64,000 nucleotides of DNA from Doryteuthis pealeii (Eukaryota > Mollusca > Cephalopoda > Myopsida > Loliginidae): positions 90,516,987 to 90,580,986 of the forward strand of contig CM042157.1 in the NCBI GenBank assembly GCA_023376005.1, read 5' to 3'. The notes below the pieces were generated by a model, which saw only the letters and a list, made by a program, of their open reading frames with translations, was not told where the DNA came from and ran no database searches. Every line of letters begins with the position of its first letter. Within the stretch, counting starts at the first letter, position 1. The position numbers and the translations under genes were made by a program. Below, piece by piece: positions 10,709-21,770 of the stretch.

Positions 10709-10841
10709 TTATTATTTGCTCTACTTAGAGTATTAAGCACTTGAGCATATTTAACTTAGGCAACTCTTTTCCTATTTTTCTTTTAGCCATTACAATAATG
10801 CCGGTCTATTATTTTTAGGGGGTGCATATGTTTTGGTCTTT

Positions 10842-10875
<34 letters not shown>

Positions 10876-10999
10876 ATCTTTTTTCTCCAGGCATAAATTT
10901 GTATTTGGTTATCACAAATTATAGTGACGGGAGTTTTTTTTACACTGTCAGAGTTTAGAAATAATGACTTATTTTATGCTCCCAAAACCCGGTAGAGCT

Positions 11000-11220
11000 C
11001 TCTATGGGTGACAAATTAACTTTCACTGCACCCCTTCATCACCATTGCTCTCTGGCCCACTCTGACCTGGAGTGGTAGTACCTGTTAGGGTCCCATCTAT
11101 GGGTTAAATAGAAAAACAGGAGTTCATAAACAAAATGTGATTATCCATTAAGAATGAATTTATTTGAAAACTTTGTCGGCATTAAATGACCCACCGAGGT
11201 TTGATATGCCATAAAACAAC
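11000..11220 (-). repeat. 'CATATCAACC' dispersed repeat, 3' part
   Basis: Reverse complement of the first 220 bp of the 43190 copy: 'ccccttcatcaccattgctc', 'gtagtacctgttagggtccc', 'ttaaatgacccaccgaggtt'. Confidence 0.7.
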
Positions 11221-11297
11221 CAATCCAAAAGAGTATGGAACAAAGATTAAATTTGTAATTCCTGGGAATTAACAGAACTGGCACTGGAAACAGATGT

Positions 11298-11535
11298 TGC
11301 CTGGGCATCTCATCATGGTATAATGGTTAGCAAACTAGTCTCGCAGTACATACCTACAACATATAAATAATTAAATTCTGATTTACTATGATTCAATGGT
11401 ATAAACCTTTTGGGCATCCAATTGTGGTGTAATGGTTAGCAAGCTAGTTTCACAGATCCATTACTACAAGTAATAGCAAGTTTTATCCTCACTGGATGCC
11501 CCATACTTGTAATCTTGTGATACATTTTTCCAATC
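11298..11535 (+). repeat. tRNA-derived SINE family 3, two copies
   Basis: A fragment at 11298-11345 ('catggtataatggttagcaa') and a fuller copy at 11408-11535 with 'gtggtgtaatggttagcaag' (A box) and 'tcctcactggatgcccc' (3' acceptor-like). The head resembles a tRNA and the tail reads 'cttgtgatac'. Confidence 0.6.
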
Positions 11536-11639
11536 CTACGTTAATATTGGGACTTTTATGTCTAATATTCATCGGCATTGGAGTCTTGTCCCCTGAACCT
11601 ACAGTACCTTCTGTGACTGTGAAGACCAATGTTAAAAAC

Positions 11640-12005
11640 GTCAAGCCCTAGCACCTATATGATTTTCCCAAACCTATTACCTTTATGGCAAGCCCCAACC
11701 CTTTTTTATCATATGGGTGCTAGAAGGTGGTGACTGAGGGTCTACATGTTCTGAGGATGACATTAAACTCTATCTGATGGTGAGGTTCCAGTTTTGGAGG
11801 TTTGGGGAATGTGGAGCACCCCTTCATCACCATTGCTCCCTGGTCCACTCTGACTCGGAGTGGTAGTACCTGTTAGGGTCCCATCTATGGGTTAAATAGA
11901 AAACCATGAGTTTATAAACAAAATTGTATTATGCATTAAGAATGAATTTATTTCACAACTTTGTCAGCATTAAATAACCCACTGAGGTTGATATGCCAAA
12001 ACAAA
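11640..12005 (-). repeat. 'CATATCAACC' dispersed repeat
   Basis: Near-complete copy in minus orientation (plus reads 'gtcaagccctagcacctata' to 'cactgaggttgatatgcc'). It is only about 640 bp from the copy at 11000. Confidence 0.75.
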
Positions 12006-12059
12006 CCAAACCAAACCAATGTTAAAAAAACAGCCCTGACCCCAGATGTCGTATGTAAA

Positions 12060-12345
12060 GGCTGTCCCTGAAGATGTTGGTGTGCCAATGCTCTGTTGCC
12101 ATCTATTCCTTCTGGACCTCTTGGCTTCATGAATAGCCTGCTACGGAGAGTCTGACGCCACCGAGGGCGGTCCTGAGCCAAATTTTCCCAGCTGGAAGGG
12201 GGTGATGTTAAAGCACCTGCAAGCATCCTCAAATCGCAACTGGGGACAACCAATCTGTCCCTTGCCAGCTAAAAATTCTGCATAGAGGTTTTTCCTTTGG
12301 GATTCGTCCATCATCCAACTAGCGGACATTCCCAGCCAGTAGAGA
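12060..12345 (-). pseudogene. LINE reverse-transcriptase ORF, C-terminal fragment
   Basis: On minus, one frame gives FLAGKGQIGCPQLRFEDACR and the next gives SSWENLAQDRPRWRQTLRS. Together they match the known C-terminal 'GKR-GRPQLR-KD ... WE-LA-DR--WR' block found after the RT domain in many LINE ORF2 proteins. A frameshift near 12190-12215 separates the halves. Confidence 0.75.
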
Positions 12346-12509
12346 CAATGCTGTCTGATATTATTTAACTTGAGTATTTATAACTTGAATGAAATGTTTA
12401 CGAAGAAATTGTTGACTCAACTGAATGTTTGAGTTGAAAGCAAACGGATTTAAAATCATCACCATTCAACTAAGAATGTATATCATGATGCAGCTGTAAA
12501 CTCAGGATG

Positions 12510-12708
12510 TGTACCTTAATTATACCATAATAAACAAAGGGGAACCACTCTTGACTGATAAATTATTTATTTATTTTCCCATTAAACTAACCCTAAACCC
12601 TAACCCTAACCCTGTCTTCTTTTTTCCTAGTAGATCAATAAATAAATAAATAATCTATCAGTCAAGAGTGGTTCCCCTTTGTTTATGTTAGACTTATAGG
12701 AAATAACC
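12510..12708. mobile_element. Palindromic element with telomere-like loop
   Basis: Inverted arms contain 'aaacaaaggggaaccactct' and its complement. The central part has ACCCTAAACCCTAACCCTAA. The right terminus is GGTTATTTCCTATAAGTCTA in reverse complement; the left terminus is eroded. Sister copies are at 60724-60927 and 61496-61682. Confidence 0.75.
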
Positions 12709-12760
12709 ATAGTGTGTATATTGAATATACAAATATAAGCTCACAAGAGAGCAATTCATC

Positions 12761-13012
12761 GGTAATGTTCACCTTTTAGTTGTTAAAATTCCTAGTATAA
12801 AATTGTGCGTGTGCATTATCTGAAATGAACTTAATTATTATTAAGAACACATTTTATGATATTTTTGTGTTAAATCCTGCACTTGTATTGTTTTCGAAAA
12901 AGTTTCTAAGATTTGTTTATTGTGTATGGAGACTTTCAAAGTGAAAGTCAAGGGAGGTTACTCTGATTGCCTTATTTGCTAGGAATTTTAACAACTAAAG
13001 GTGGAAATTACC
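12761..13012. mobile_element. MITE with 8-bp target duplication, second copy
   Basis: Same 34-bp terminal repeats as 3161-3433, interior inverted relative to it. Flanked by AATTCATC on both sides (12753-12760 and 13013-13020), a perfect 8-bp duplication. Confidence 0.85.
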
Positions 13013-13164
13013 AATTCATCTATATTATGATTCAGTTTTTGTATATGTCTTCTTTATATAGGAGTTTGGTGTCTGTAACCAAAACTACATCACTGCTTAC
13101 ATCACAATACCCTCAGGAATTGTGTAAGTTTATCAATGAGTATTTAATTTAGAGTCAAAATCCT

Positions 13165-13315
13165 TAATACATAGAATAAATCTTATTTATTAATGAATTC
13201 ACTGTGAAAATCTGAGTTAGATTTGCATCAAAACATCCATGTTATTAGTGTGTTTAAAACTCTACAATGTGTCTTATATATCACTAAGAAATAAAGGTTT
13301 ACATAATATATGGTG
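13165..13315 (-). repeat. Dispersed repeat paired with 33200-33330
   Basis: Shares 'agaaataaaggtttac' 'acattgtaga'/'gacacattg' and 'gttattagtg' words in inverted order with 33200-33330. Family unknown. Confidence 0.45.
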
Positions 13316-13778
13316 TGGTTGATTCGCATAATGGTTTTAACAAAACTGGGTTTAATAAATAATTACTTGGTATTAAGGATCTCTAATATTATTGTTTTAT
13401 TCTCCAATATATTAAAATCAATCTTTTGAATGATTTTATATAGAAACCAATTAAAATATAATTAAAATATGTGTAATCTTTTTATATGAATTCTTATTTA
13501 ATTTCATTAGTCTTTTTAATTTAGTATATTTCATTGCATTAAAACTAATATTTACTCTCAAAGGGCAAATATTCTTGCTAGATAAGATAATACAGTAAAA
13601 ACGGCAGATTTTTGTTTGGGCAACAACCGTAAAAAGTTCAGACTTATAGAATAATATAATTTCCAGTCCACTGTGCAACTTAATAATAGATGGGGAACTC
13701 TGTAGACACTCACTTTGATTATTTTAATTTCTCAAGGGAGATAACTATTAAATGGCAATTACATAGTAGTAGTAAAAA

Positions 13779-14021
13779 GTCGTCGGGGCGGCCTAAAGTC
13801 GGTATCAGCCAGTCAGCGAGGGAGTCTATCCCTTTTCAATAGTGCTAGACCAAGGAGATTGATTTTAGCATCTGAGGTGGAGCACCACACCTACTATCAG
13901 CTCCTTACTTTATCACACAGATCCCTGTGCTACTCATACGCTGAGTTGGCGAGGACCGGTATCGAACTAGGAACCTTGTGTTTTCTAGCCGAACACTCTA
14001 CCGTTTGAGTTAACCCGGCCA
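13779..14021 (-). repeat. tRNA-derived SINE family 1
   Basis: Minus orientation, full length, with GGCCGGGTTAACTCAAACGG head and GTTCGATACC B box. Colinear with the other copies. Confidence 0.8.
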
Positions 14022-15189
14022 CATTATTTATTTATTTGCAATTAGTGATAGAAATTCTATAAGTAGGATAAGACTTGACATTGAGCTTAAATGCTGCTAA
14101 AGACGTCCTTTAAGTAAGTACAAATGAAAATAATAAATAAAAAGTAACCTGTCTCCTGGTTTTTGAAACTTGAATTGTTGGAGTTGGCTGTCAAAGAGAA
14201 ATATAAGTAAAATTATTTTCATTCATTTTGACTCTGACACAAAAATCTCAAAGTTTTTTTTGTTTTTGTTTTTTGGGCGGGGGGGGGGGTCCTAATTTTT
14301 GAGGGTTATTATTTTTTTCTTCTTTTTCTTGAAACCTCAGAAGTTAGAAATTTTGACCATTTATAGTAATGAAATGATTATTATTCTAATCTATAAAAAA
14401 ATTGATGAAATTGATCCTCACTGTGTGGTCCAAGAATGACCTTATGCCAGACTTTGCTTAGTCTCAGGATGATCATAATCAATAATATTTTGTTTTATTT
14501 TTCAATTCTTTACAATTTTGTTTCATGTTAAAAGTGGTTTGTGAAAAGTAAGATTATCCAAGATTAATAAAAAAATAAGAAAGTCTCAACAGAATTGAAC
14601 AAAAAGTTGTCAAAGTTCCCTTATAATTTTTGTATCTTCAAGCAATTAACAAAACATGTTTGTGAAAAAATATATTTAGACTCTATAAAGAGTATTTAAA
14701 TAAATATATATATATATTAATGCACGTGTTCCTTATTAGTACGACTGTTATCATCTTGCTACACCCTCTGGTTAAAAACGAGGCTGTCAAAATCAGGCAA
14801 AATGAAATGCCAAAATGTAAATCCTGATTATCTGGCATTTCTTATCCGCTGAATTCTTATTTCTTATGAGTGTCGTCACCTCAGCTAAATAATGGACCAG
14901 TCCATTTTTATGTATGTCATTGACTGCTCTGCCACCAGAATTCTGTACTTAATCGTATCACGGGTCGACACCTACGGCCCCATTGGGGTGTCTTACCCCT
15001 CTGCACATGCGCAGTCCGAGTATTCTATTGCCCCAACCGACAAGGCAGTGATTTTTTTCTCTTGCAGACACAACTTTCATTTTGATGAATAATTTCCAGT
15101 TTTCTAATTTTGTGTGGAAAATGTCAATTGATGAAAGAGAGTGATTCAATTTCTTTACAATATCATAAAGTGACAGTTCAAAATCATTC
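14022..15189. other. Gene-free stretch
   Basis: AT-rich. A moderately GC-richer portion at 14940-15050 resembles the end of the 'CATATCAACC' repeat ('ggtgtcttacccctctgcac', 'attctattgccccaaccgac'), so a fragment of that family is likely there. Confidence 0.5.
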
Positions 15190-15191
15190 TA

Positions 15192-15454
15192 CGAGTAAAA
15201 AAAGTAATGCCATTTTGTTTAGGAGAGGAATAATTACCAAACACAGGAACATGTATCATACATCAAAATGAAGCTGGTCCTCTGTGAATCACATCCGTAC
15301 TTCTCCACATTGCTATTGAGAGAATGACTATGTGGAGAAGTAGGGATGTGATCCACAGAGGACCAACTTCAATTTTGATGTATGATACATGTTCCTGTGT
15401 TTGGTAATTATACCTGTCCTAAACAAAATGGCATTACTTTTTGACTCACCCTCG
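15192..15454. mobile_element. mariner-type palindromic MITE
   Basis: The whole element is a palindrome with arms of about 125 bp. The right terminus in reverse complement reads CGAGGGTGAGTCAAAAAGTA, a typical mariner inverted repeat, and TA flanks both ends. No coding capacity. Confidence 0.8.
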
Positions 15455-15945
15455 TATGTCACAATTTGACCTTTTTTTTTCAAATTCTGACAACTGCTTA
15501 CTCGGCATTAGCAAAGGACTAGTCACAAATAAGGTTGATAAATCAAGGAAAAGAAAATTCTAAGAAATGAATTTTCACTATACTTTAAATATATGCTCCT
15601 ACATTTGGGGCGCTGGTGGTTGTCGTCAGTGATGTAATCCTATAACTATGGGAATTTTGACAACAATAATCAAGGAAAATAATCACTTCCTATGTGTGTC
15701 TAAGACATTGAAGTTTCATTAAAATTTGGGGCAATAAAAAAAAAAAAAAGGTTAAGCTTTTTCACTGTCCGTTTTGCTTTACTTAGGCATACAGGCCTTG
15801 GGTTGTTTATAGTACCTGTGGTTGCTTAAGTGATTACCTATCTAAGTAGTGATCAGACTCCTCATTGCTTCATTGTGACCTGACAATAACTCAAAGCAAT
15901 TTAATTCTTGATAATAAGAAGTAATGTTATATATACAGGGAGTGG
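15455..15945. other. Gene-free stretch
   Basis: No repeat partner or exon found; short A and G homopolymers at 15737 and 15941. Confidence 0.5.
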
Positions 15946-15949
15946 GGGG

Positions 15950-16205
15950 GGGGTACCTCACATAGTGTAATGGTTAACAAGCTAGATTGGCAAACCATTG
16001 TTATTGAGTTGATTCTCACTGGGTGCTCCATACTTCTGACCTTGTGCCGCATGTAAGCTATGCTTAGTAAATAACCTGGGCACCTCATGTGGTATAATGG
16101 TTAGCAAGGTAGATTTGCAGATCATTGTTAGTGAGTTCGATTCTCACTGGGTGCCCCATTCTTCTGGCCTTGTGTCACATCTAAGCCAAGCTCAGTAAAT
16201 AACTA
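15950..16205 (+). repeat. tRNA-derived SINE family 3, two tandem copies
   Basis: Copies at 15950-16077 and 16078-16205. The second has a near-complete tRNA fold: GGGCACC pairs with GGTGCCC and the T arm GTGAG-TTCGATT-CTCAC is perfect. Two extra bases before the acceptor strand and the shared non-tRNA tail ('ccttgtgtcacatctaag') show it is a SINE, not a tRNA gene. Confidence 0.7.
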
Positions 16206-16782
16206 TATGATAAAGTGGATCTGTGAGTCATGGACATTCACTCTTACTCAGAATTTGAAGAGGAATACTTTTTTGGTTTCTAGGTTCTGAGTTGGCTTCT
16301 AAGAGCAATTCTACCATGGAACTATTCCAAGAAATGGCAGGCAGCTTTGTCCAATGCTTGTGGCATTTCAAGGTTTTTTTGTGACTGCATGGATAGTCTT
16401 TTTCCATTGCTTTCAATCTAATATTTCTGTTTCTCAGGTCAACTGGGTCAATTCCATATCTTTCAGAATCTTAAGTTGACCCTTGTATCAGCATTTTGGG
16501 CCACTCAAGGAACAGGTATCAGTGGAAAGCTCACAATATAAGGTTTCTTTAGGCAGTCTCACAGGGTGAGAGTGTGTGTATGTATGTATGTATGTATGTA
16601 TATTAGGCTTGTTAAACATTGCCAAAATGCACTAAAGGAGGTCATTAGCTATGTTACCCCAGTATATTTACAGATTTTGGGTTTTGCAACATCATATCTA
16701 TTCTACTGGTAACCCTGTCCTGTTATTAGGCTGCCTCCTTTCCAGATTCGTTCTGTGTAATTTAACAAATAGTTCAGGAATT

Positions 16783-16824
<42 letters not shown>

Positions 16825-16867
16825 AATATTGATAATATAGTTTACTATATTCATAAGTAAAGAGTGC
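16206..16867. other. Gene-free stretch with TG(TA) microsatellites
   Basis: A 62-codon open frame on minus (16228-16416) has no recognised similarity. A (GTAT)n run lies at 16577-16602 and (TA)n at 16788-16820. Confidence 0.5.
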
Positions 16868-17060
16868 TCAGTAACATTGATAGAGCATGTATATCTAAGT
16901 TAAGGTAGCAGAGGTATGAAGTCAATGGTGCTTGGTAACTGACATTTTCTTGCTTCTGCAATTTTCAAACCAAGTGGCTTGGTTTGTAAATTGCATAGGT
17001 GAGACACTGACTTCATGTATCTGCTACCCAAACTTAGATATATATATATATTTAATCTGG
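16868..17060. mobile_element. Imperfect palindromic element
   Basis: Arms 'tatctaagttaaggtagcag' ... 'ctgctacccaaacttagata', with inner pairs (gaagtcaatg, aaaccaagtggcttggtttg). It abuts a (TA)n array. Confidence 0.6.
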
Positions 17061-17237
17061 AAATTTCACTGTGTAATGTATGTGATTAATATACATCACT
17101 GAAAGAAGATTATGTTGAAAAATGAATATTCGTGTAAAATAAATGCTTCTTTTTTTTTTTTTTTTTTTTTTTTTTTTCATTTGATTACAGATTATACCTA
17201 TTTACCTGCCTATATATATATATATATATATTATATA

Positions 17238-17411
17238 AGGTAAAGGAAAAGTGAACAAAAATAGGAGAGAAATATTTTGTCCTTCTTACACGAAGAACAT
17301 CATCATCAGTCTAACTTTCTTCAAAGTTAGACTGATGTTCTTCGCGTTAGGAGGAAATATTTCTCTTCTACTTGTTTGGGTCATTATTTTTTGTTCACTT
17401 TTCCTTTTACC
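17238..17411. mobile_element. Hairpin element, hammerhead-like arms
   Basis: Arms of about 80 bp lie between (TA)n arrays. Read outward, each arm carries CTGATG followed by a GTTCTTC stem strand, but the GAAA base set is mutated (AGGACAAAAT on minus, GGAGGAAAT on plus). The stem III region AAATATTT is self-complementary. A decayed ribozyme is the best reading. Confidence 0.6.
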
Positions 17412-17448
17412 TCACCTCATTGTCGGATTTTACTCCAACCCTCCTATA

Positions 17449-17499
<51 letters not shown>

Positions 17500-17500
<1 letters not shown>

Positions 17501-17828
17501 GTAAAAATGGAATTGGAATTGAATGCGACAATATGAGGAAGAATGAATAAAGAAAAGAAAGTACAGAATGGATAATAAAAGATGAATTTAATCAATATCA
17601 CTTACACATGTGTTTCGGTCAGTTTATCTTGTGTAAACGATTCAAACTATTATTATCATTAAATAAACAAATGAATATTATCATTTCATTTCATTTGTTT
17701 ATTTAATGATAATAATAGTTTGAATCGTGTACACATAGATAAACTGACCGAAACACATGTGTAAGTGATATTGATTAAATTCATCTTTTATTATCCATTC
17801 TGTATTTTCTTTTCTTTATTCATTCTTC

Positions 17829-17832
<4 letters not shown>
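17500..17832. mobile_element. Hairpin element, 3' halves of hammerheads
   Basis: Arms of about 150 bp between (TA)n arrays. Each arm ends CTGACCGAAACACATGTGTA, identical to the 3' half of the intact ribozyme at 42701-42781, but the CTGATGA half is replaced by other sequence, so cleavage is not expected. Confidence 0.7.
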
Positions 17833-17872
<40 letters not shown>

Positions 17873-17924
17873 GTGGGTGTGATAAGTTGTAAACACGGTG
17901 TGTTTGGAATGGCTTTTTGCTGAC

Positions 17925-18245
17925 AATTTTTGGGAGAATAAGTGCTTAATTGGAGTCGTACCTAATTTTGAAAATTAATTAATTAATAATGAATTAGGCA
18001 GGAATACCTATTTAAATGGTATCGGCCTGTCAGCTTGGCAGTCCGGTTTCAAATCACGCACAGGGCGGTCTTCCGATCTATAGCTCTGCTGATGAGGCCT
18101 AATAGGCCGAAATGTACATACAGAGATTGATTTTTCTCGATTTGTTTAGCCATACATTTAAATAGGTATTCCCGCCTAATTCATTATTAATTAATTAATT
18201 TTCAAAATTAGGTACGACTCCAATTAAGCACTTATTCTCCCAAAA
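17925..18245. mobile_element. Hairpin element carrying an intact hammerhead
   Basis: Arms of about 90 bp (17928-18018 and 18152-18242) are near-perfect inverted repeats enclosing a roughly 130-bp single-copy loop; the ribozyme lies in this loop. A ribozyme-less relative of the arms is at 54519-54690. Confidence 0.75.
18083..18125 (+). ncRNA. Hammerhead ribozyme, complete type I
   Basis: Stem I CTCTG (18084-18088) pairs with CAGAG (18121-18125). Core CTGATGA is at 18089-18095. Stem II GGCC/GGCC (18096-18099, 18105-18108) is closed by loop TAATA. GAA is at 18109-18111. Stem III is the self-complementary ATGTACAT (18112-18119) and the cleavage base A is 18120. Every conserved position is filled. 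Such short palindromic stem III suggests activity as a dimer. Confidence 0.88.
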
Positions 18246-18654
18246 TATATGGGTGTGTATCTGGGTGGTTGTATGTAGAAATGTAAATAAGAAAACAAAG
18301 TATTCAAAAAGATAAGTTTATTTGTAAATGACAAAAATATTTCAGTTTTTATCTACAAATAAATTTATTTGGAGTACTTTTTTTTTTTTTTAATTTTATT
18401 TACATTTCTACATAGTCGGATTTCTTTCCATATTTTACTACCCATATATATATATAAACTATCATTTAGATGTATTCATTCTTTTATGGAAGAATTTAAA
18501 CATATATATAATTTTATTTGTACAAGATTCTTATTTATGCCTGATAATTAATATTTATTTTTAACCCATAGGGATTTTATTTAGGGCAATGTATATCCTT
18601 CCTCCACTGATATTCAATTATGGGAAATTTCTTTAAAAAAGAAAAAAAGGATAA

Positions 18655-18975
18655 TGTAAATAAATAAAAATCTTATTAGAATGGAGATTGTGTGTTTTTC
18701 TGTCTGTAACTGAAACTATATTACTACTCAAGTCACAATTCCCTTAGTTATTTACATCACATTCTCCATGATTTTATTTTTATTTAAACTTCCATTATTG
18801 ATAAAATTGTTTTACATTATTAATAGTTGGCCTTATCTACATACTAATAACATGAAATTGTATTTATATATACAACAAAATATCAGTTTACAGTGTGAAC
18901 GGGAAGGCTAATTTGCATATTGATATCAAAAATTTGATTTTAATGAATATGTGCTCAGTATTATTGATTTCTAAT
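18655..18975 (+). repeat. Dispersed repeat paired with 48085-48355
   Basis: Colinear with 48085-48355 over about 270 bp: 'atggagattgtgtg', 'gttggccttatctacata', 'aatttgcatattg'/'aatttacatattg'. The start TCTTATTA could be a Helitron 5' end, but no 3' hairpin was seen. Confidence 0.6.
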
Positions 18976-19690
18976 TGTTTGGTTTTATCTTATGAATATA
19001 AGCAAAAATCTTTCAATAAATATTAAAAGAAAGCCATTAACAAGAAGAAATAACTAATTTTATTCTTTACTTCCTATTTTAAATTTGACCTTTTAACTTC
19101 CTATTTTTAAATTAGGGAAATTTAGCAATGAAAGATGGGGGTGATGGAAAATTAAGTTTCAATTTTTCGATCATACCCTTGTCTGTTTAAAATCTTTTTA
19201 TTTTCATTCTTGTTTAGTTTCATTAGCCTTTCTAATTTAATGTAATAATGTTATTACATTAAAACTTAAATACTTGCATTCGGAGGGTGCATATATTTGC
19301 TATTTTTTAGTTAAGATATTTTTACTGGTTAAATGCATGTCAATTATAAATTTCTTTGTTTGTTTGGGGTGCAAATAATATGATACATAATATTTCCAGT
19401 GGAAAAACAAGATGAAAATGATTAAGAATAGTGTGTGAAAAGAAGAAAAATAAAATGGATTTTTAGTGCTTTTTTCAGAGAACAGATACATCTGATTTTT
19501 TAAAAATCTTTTTTTATTTTTTATTTATTTTTTTTTTTTTGAAGTTGCCTCACACATGGAACTTACAAATTGATCCCACAGGAATAACACTGGATACTTA
19601 TCTGCATGATGGCAGAGTTAGACCACAGTAATCATTTCTTGTTTATATGTGGGGTAAGGGTCTTCAAATAGACATCTGAATGGGATGTTG
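18976..19690. other. Gene-free stretch
   Basis: AT-rich, T tracts at 19508-19540. Nothing recognisable. Confidence 0.5.
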
Positions 19691-20021
19691 TACAGGGTGA
19701 GCAGAAAATATACGTTGCTGTGGGGTGAGCACCATCTTGGATATTTCACTGCTCTCTGGCAGTGGGAGGGGTGCACAGAGATTCTGCTGGTGAGAAAAGA
19801 AATATTTTGAGTCAATGCATTTGATGTCATGATATTTATAAACATATTCCAGTAAGTTTTGATATTGTGACTGCTTGTGGTGGGAGGGGTGCACAGAGAT
19901 TCTGCTGGTGAGAAAAGAAATATTTTGAGTCAATGCATTTGATGTCACCATATTCCAGTAAGTTTTGATGCTATGACAATTTCAAATCAAGGAGTGTTTG
20001 TTTTTTTTTGCTCACCTTGTA
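19691..20021. mobile_element. Small TIR transposon with internal duplication
   Basis: Ends TACAGGGTGAGCAGAAAA and (reverse complement) TACAAGGTGAGCAAAAAAAA are inverted repeats. Inside, a 68-bp block ('gtgggaggggtgcacagaga' to 'tgcatttgatgtca') occurs twice, at 19763-19830 and 19880-19947. No transposase. Confidence 0.65.
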
Positions 20022-21335
20022 TAACAGTAGCCCAGCGTGAAAAAAAAAAAAGAAAATTTTTTTTTTTTTTTAAATATATAGAATATATACATTTTAAATA
20101 ATATTTGTATAATTATATCCAATATTGTGGTTAAGAAATATGACTGAAAAATGAAAACTAAATTGTTGAAATTGATAATTTAATCATGTGATCTATGAGG
20201 AGTAACGGATTGAGTGAATCTGACAAAATGTGATTGAAAATGCGGATAAAACACAAAACAACTAAATTCAAATGATATTTTGCCTTGGTATGTTACAAAG
20301 CTTTGGCAAATTTATTAAAGAAGACAACTGAGATCTACAGTCTGCTTTTATGCTGAAAAGGTAATTGGGAAGGAGCATGTGTTGCCTAATGAATTTTTCC
20401 TTCCTTTTTTTCACACTGCCAGCGCAGAGAGACCACTACTCTTTAGAATATTCATCTTCAATTTGGAGGAGTGAAAGACAAGCCGCCACTAAAGTCCGTA
20501 AGAAAGTCTGGCTATTTTGGTAGTCATTGGCTGTATATATGTTTCTATTATTTGAGTCAAATGTGAAGCAAGAAATATCATCAATATATCTCCAACCCTT
20601 TCACTCCTTCTCCCCCACCCACCCCACTTACAATCAATCTCAACAAGGTGGGGGTGGGTGGGAGAAAACAACAACAACTTCAAAAAGACAAAAAAAATGA
20701 AAGAAAAGAAAAGAAACGACAACAAAAAAGAAAAAAGAAACCTGTGCTCGTCAACCTTGTGTGGGGCTCATAAAATATTTCTTGTGGTTATATAATTTAT
20801 TCTTTCCCAATTTTGGATTAAGAAATAGAAAAGGAGAAATAGATATTTTACAAGGAGATTTCTGTTTGTTGAAGATTATTATTATTATTATTACTATTAT
20901 TATTGAGTTTTTAATTTCTTCTATGGTTCATCTTTCTTTTTTTTTTCTCTTTCTTTTATATTCTAAGAAGCAAACTTTCTTTCTTTCTGCTTTCTGCATT
21001 TCTCTCTCTCTCTCTCTCTTTTGCACACACAAAACACCAAACGACACATTTATAACATCCTATATTTTAAACTGTGTTACTATTTGCTTATCAGGTGAGT
21101 GAATTTAACCTCTAGTGAATACTTATTTGATTATGAATAGATCTATTTTATTACATATATTTATATACGTAACTATTCAGATAAAATGACGTCCTATAAT
21201 AACTGTTACATTTATTGTGTGCAATTTATAGTCACATGTAACAAATATTATGGAATGAAGGTAGAAAATTTTATTTAAAAAAACCAAGGAATATTTATCA
21301 TTTTGTGGAATATGATCCTATTTAATTGAAATATA
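20022..21335. other. Gene-free stretch
   Basis: AT-rich, with (TTA)n at 20876-20904 and (CT)n at 21001-21020. Contains the GC-rich hairpin at 20609-20666. Confidence 0.5.
20609..20666. other. Perfect GC-rich hairpin
   Basis: TCTCCCCCACCCACCCCAC pairs with GTGGGGGTGGGTGGGAGA around a loop of about 20 nt. It stands alone in AT-rich DNA. Confidence 0.7.
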
Positions 21336-21428
21336 CACTGATGGGAAATAAAATTGCAATACTCTGTAATCTTCATACAATGACTGCTATTGATGTGCAG
21401 AAGCATGATAATATCCACGCTGATGCGG

Positions 21429-21690
21429 TTAGAGCTTTTCCTGGATCTTATTTAAATATTTCCTTTTGTCTGGTAGAGAAAGTCCAAGTTTAGACAAAAA
21501 TGCCGAGGTTGAGACCTCAATGGGAAATACATCCGTGATCCATCCGTTTCTGGCGCATTGTTCACGTAGGTCTTCATACTTTTCCAACTTCCGCTGATGG
21601 GCCCAATCCAGATTTTCTTCAAATGGAACTGTCAACTCAATGATAAAAACTTTCTTTTGATTAACAGACAAATGACAATATCAGTTATTT
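21429..21690 (-). pseudogene. Retroelement-associated ORF fragment
   Basis: The frame encodes FIIELTVPFEENLDWAHQRK followed by KYEDLREQCARNGW and VFPIEVSTSAFL. This 'IELTVP-EEN ... KY--L---C---GW----FPIEVG' pattern is common in C-terminal regions of invertebrate reverse-transcriptase-like proteins. It is open for 80 codons but has no partner domains. Confidence 0.55.
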
Positions 21691-21770
21691 CAGTTGAAAA
21701 ACGAGCTGATGTTCCAAGTCGCATGCAATGCGCCAGCTCGCATGTGTTAATGTAACAGACTACAGTAAAT

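Noticed and set aside
12594..12614. Telomeric repeat suggesting a chromosome end
   Set aside because: Only two to three units, interstitial, and inside a palindromic element with flanking unique DNA on both sides.
16078..16157. Near-complete tRNA cloverleaf
   Set aside because: Extra bases disturb the acceptor arm and it carries the SINE tail in a tandem repeat, so it is not a functional tRNA gene.
16228..16416. 62-codon frame on minus
   Set aside because: No recognised domain, no splice context, single occurrence.
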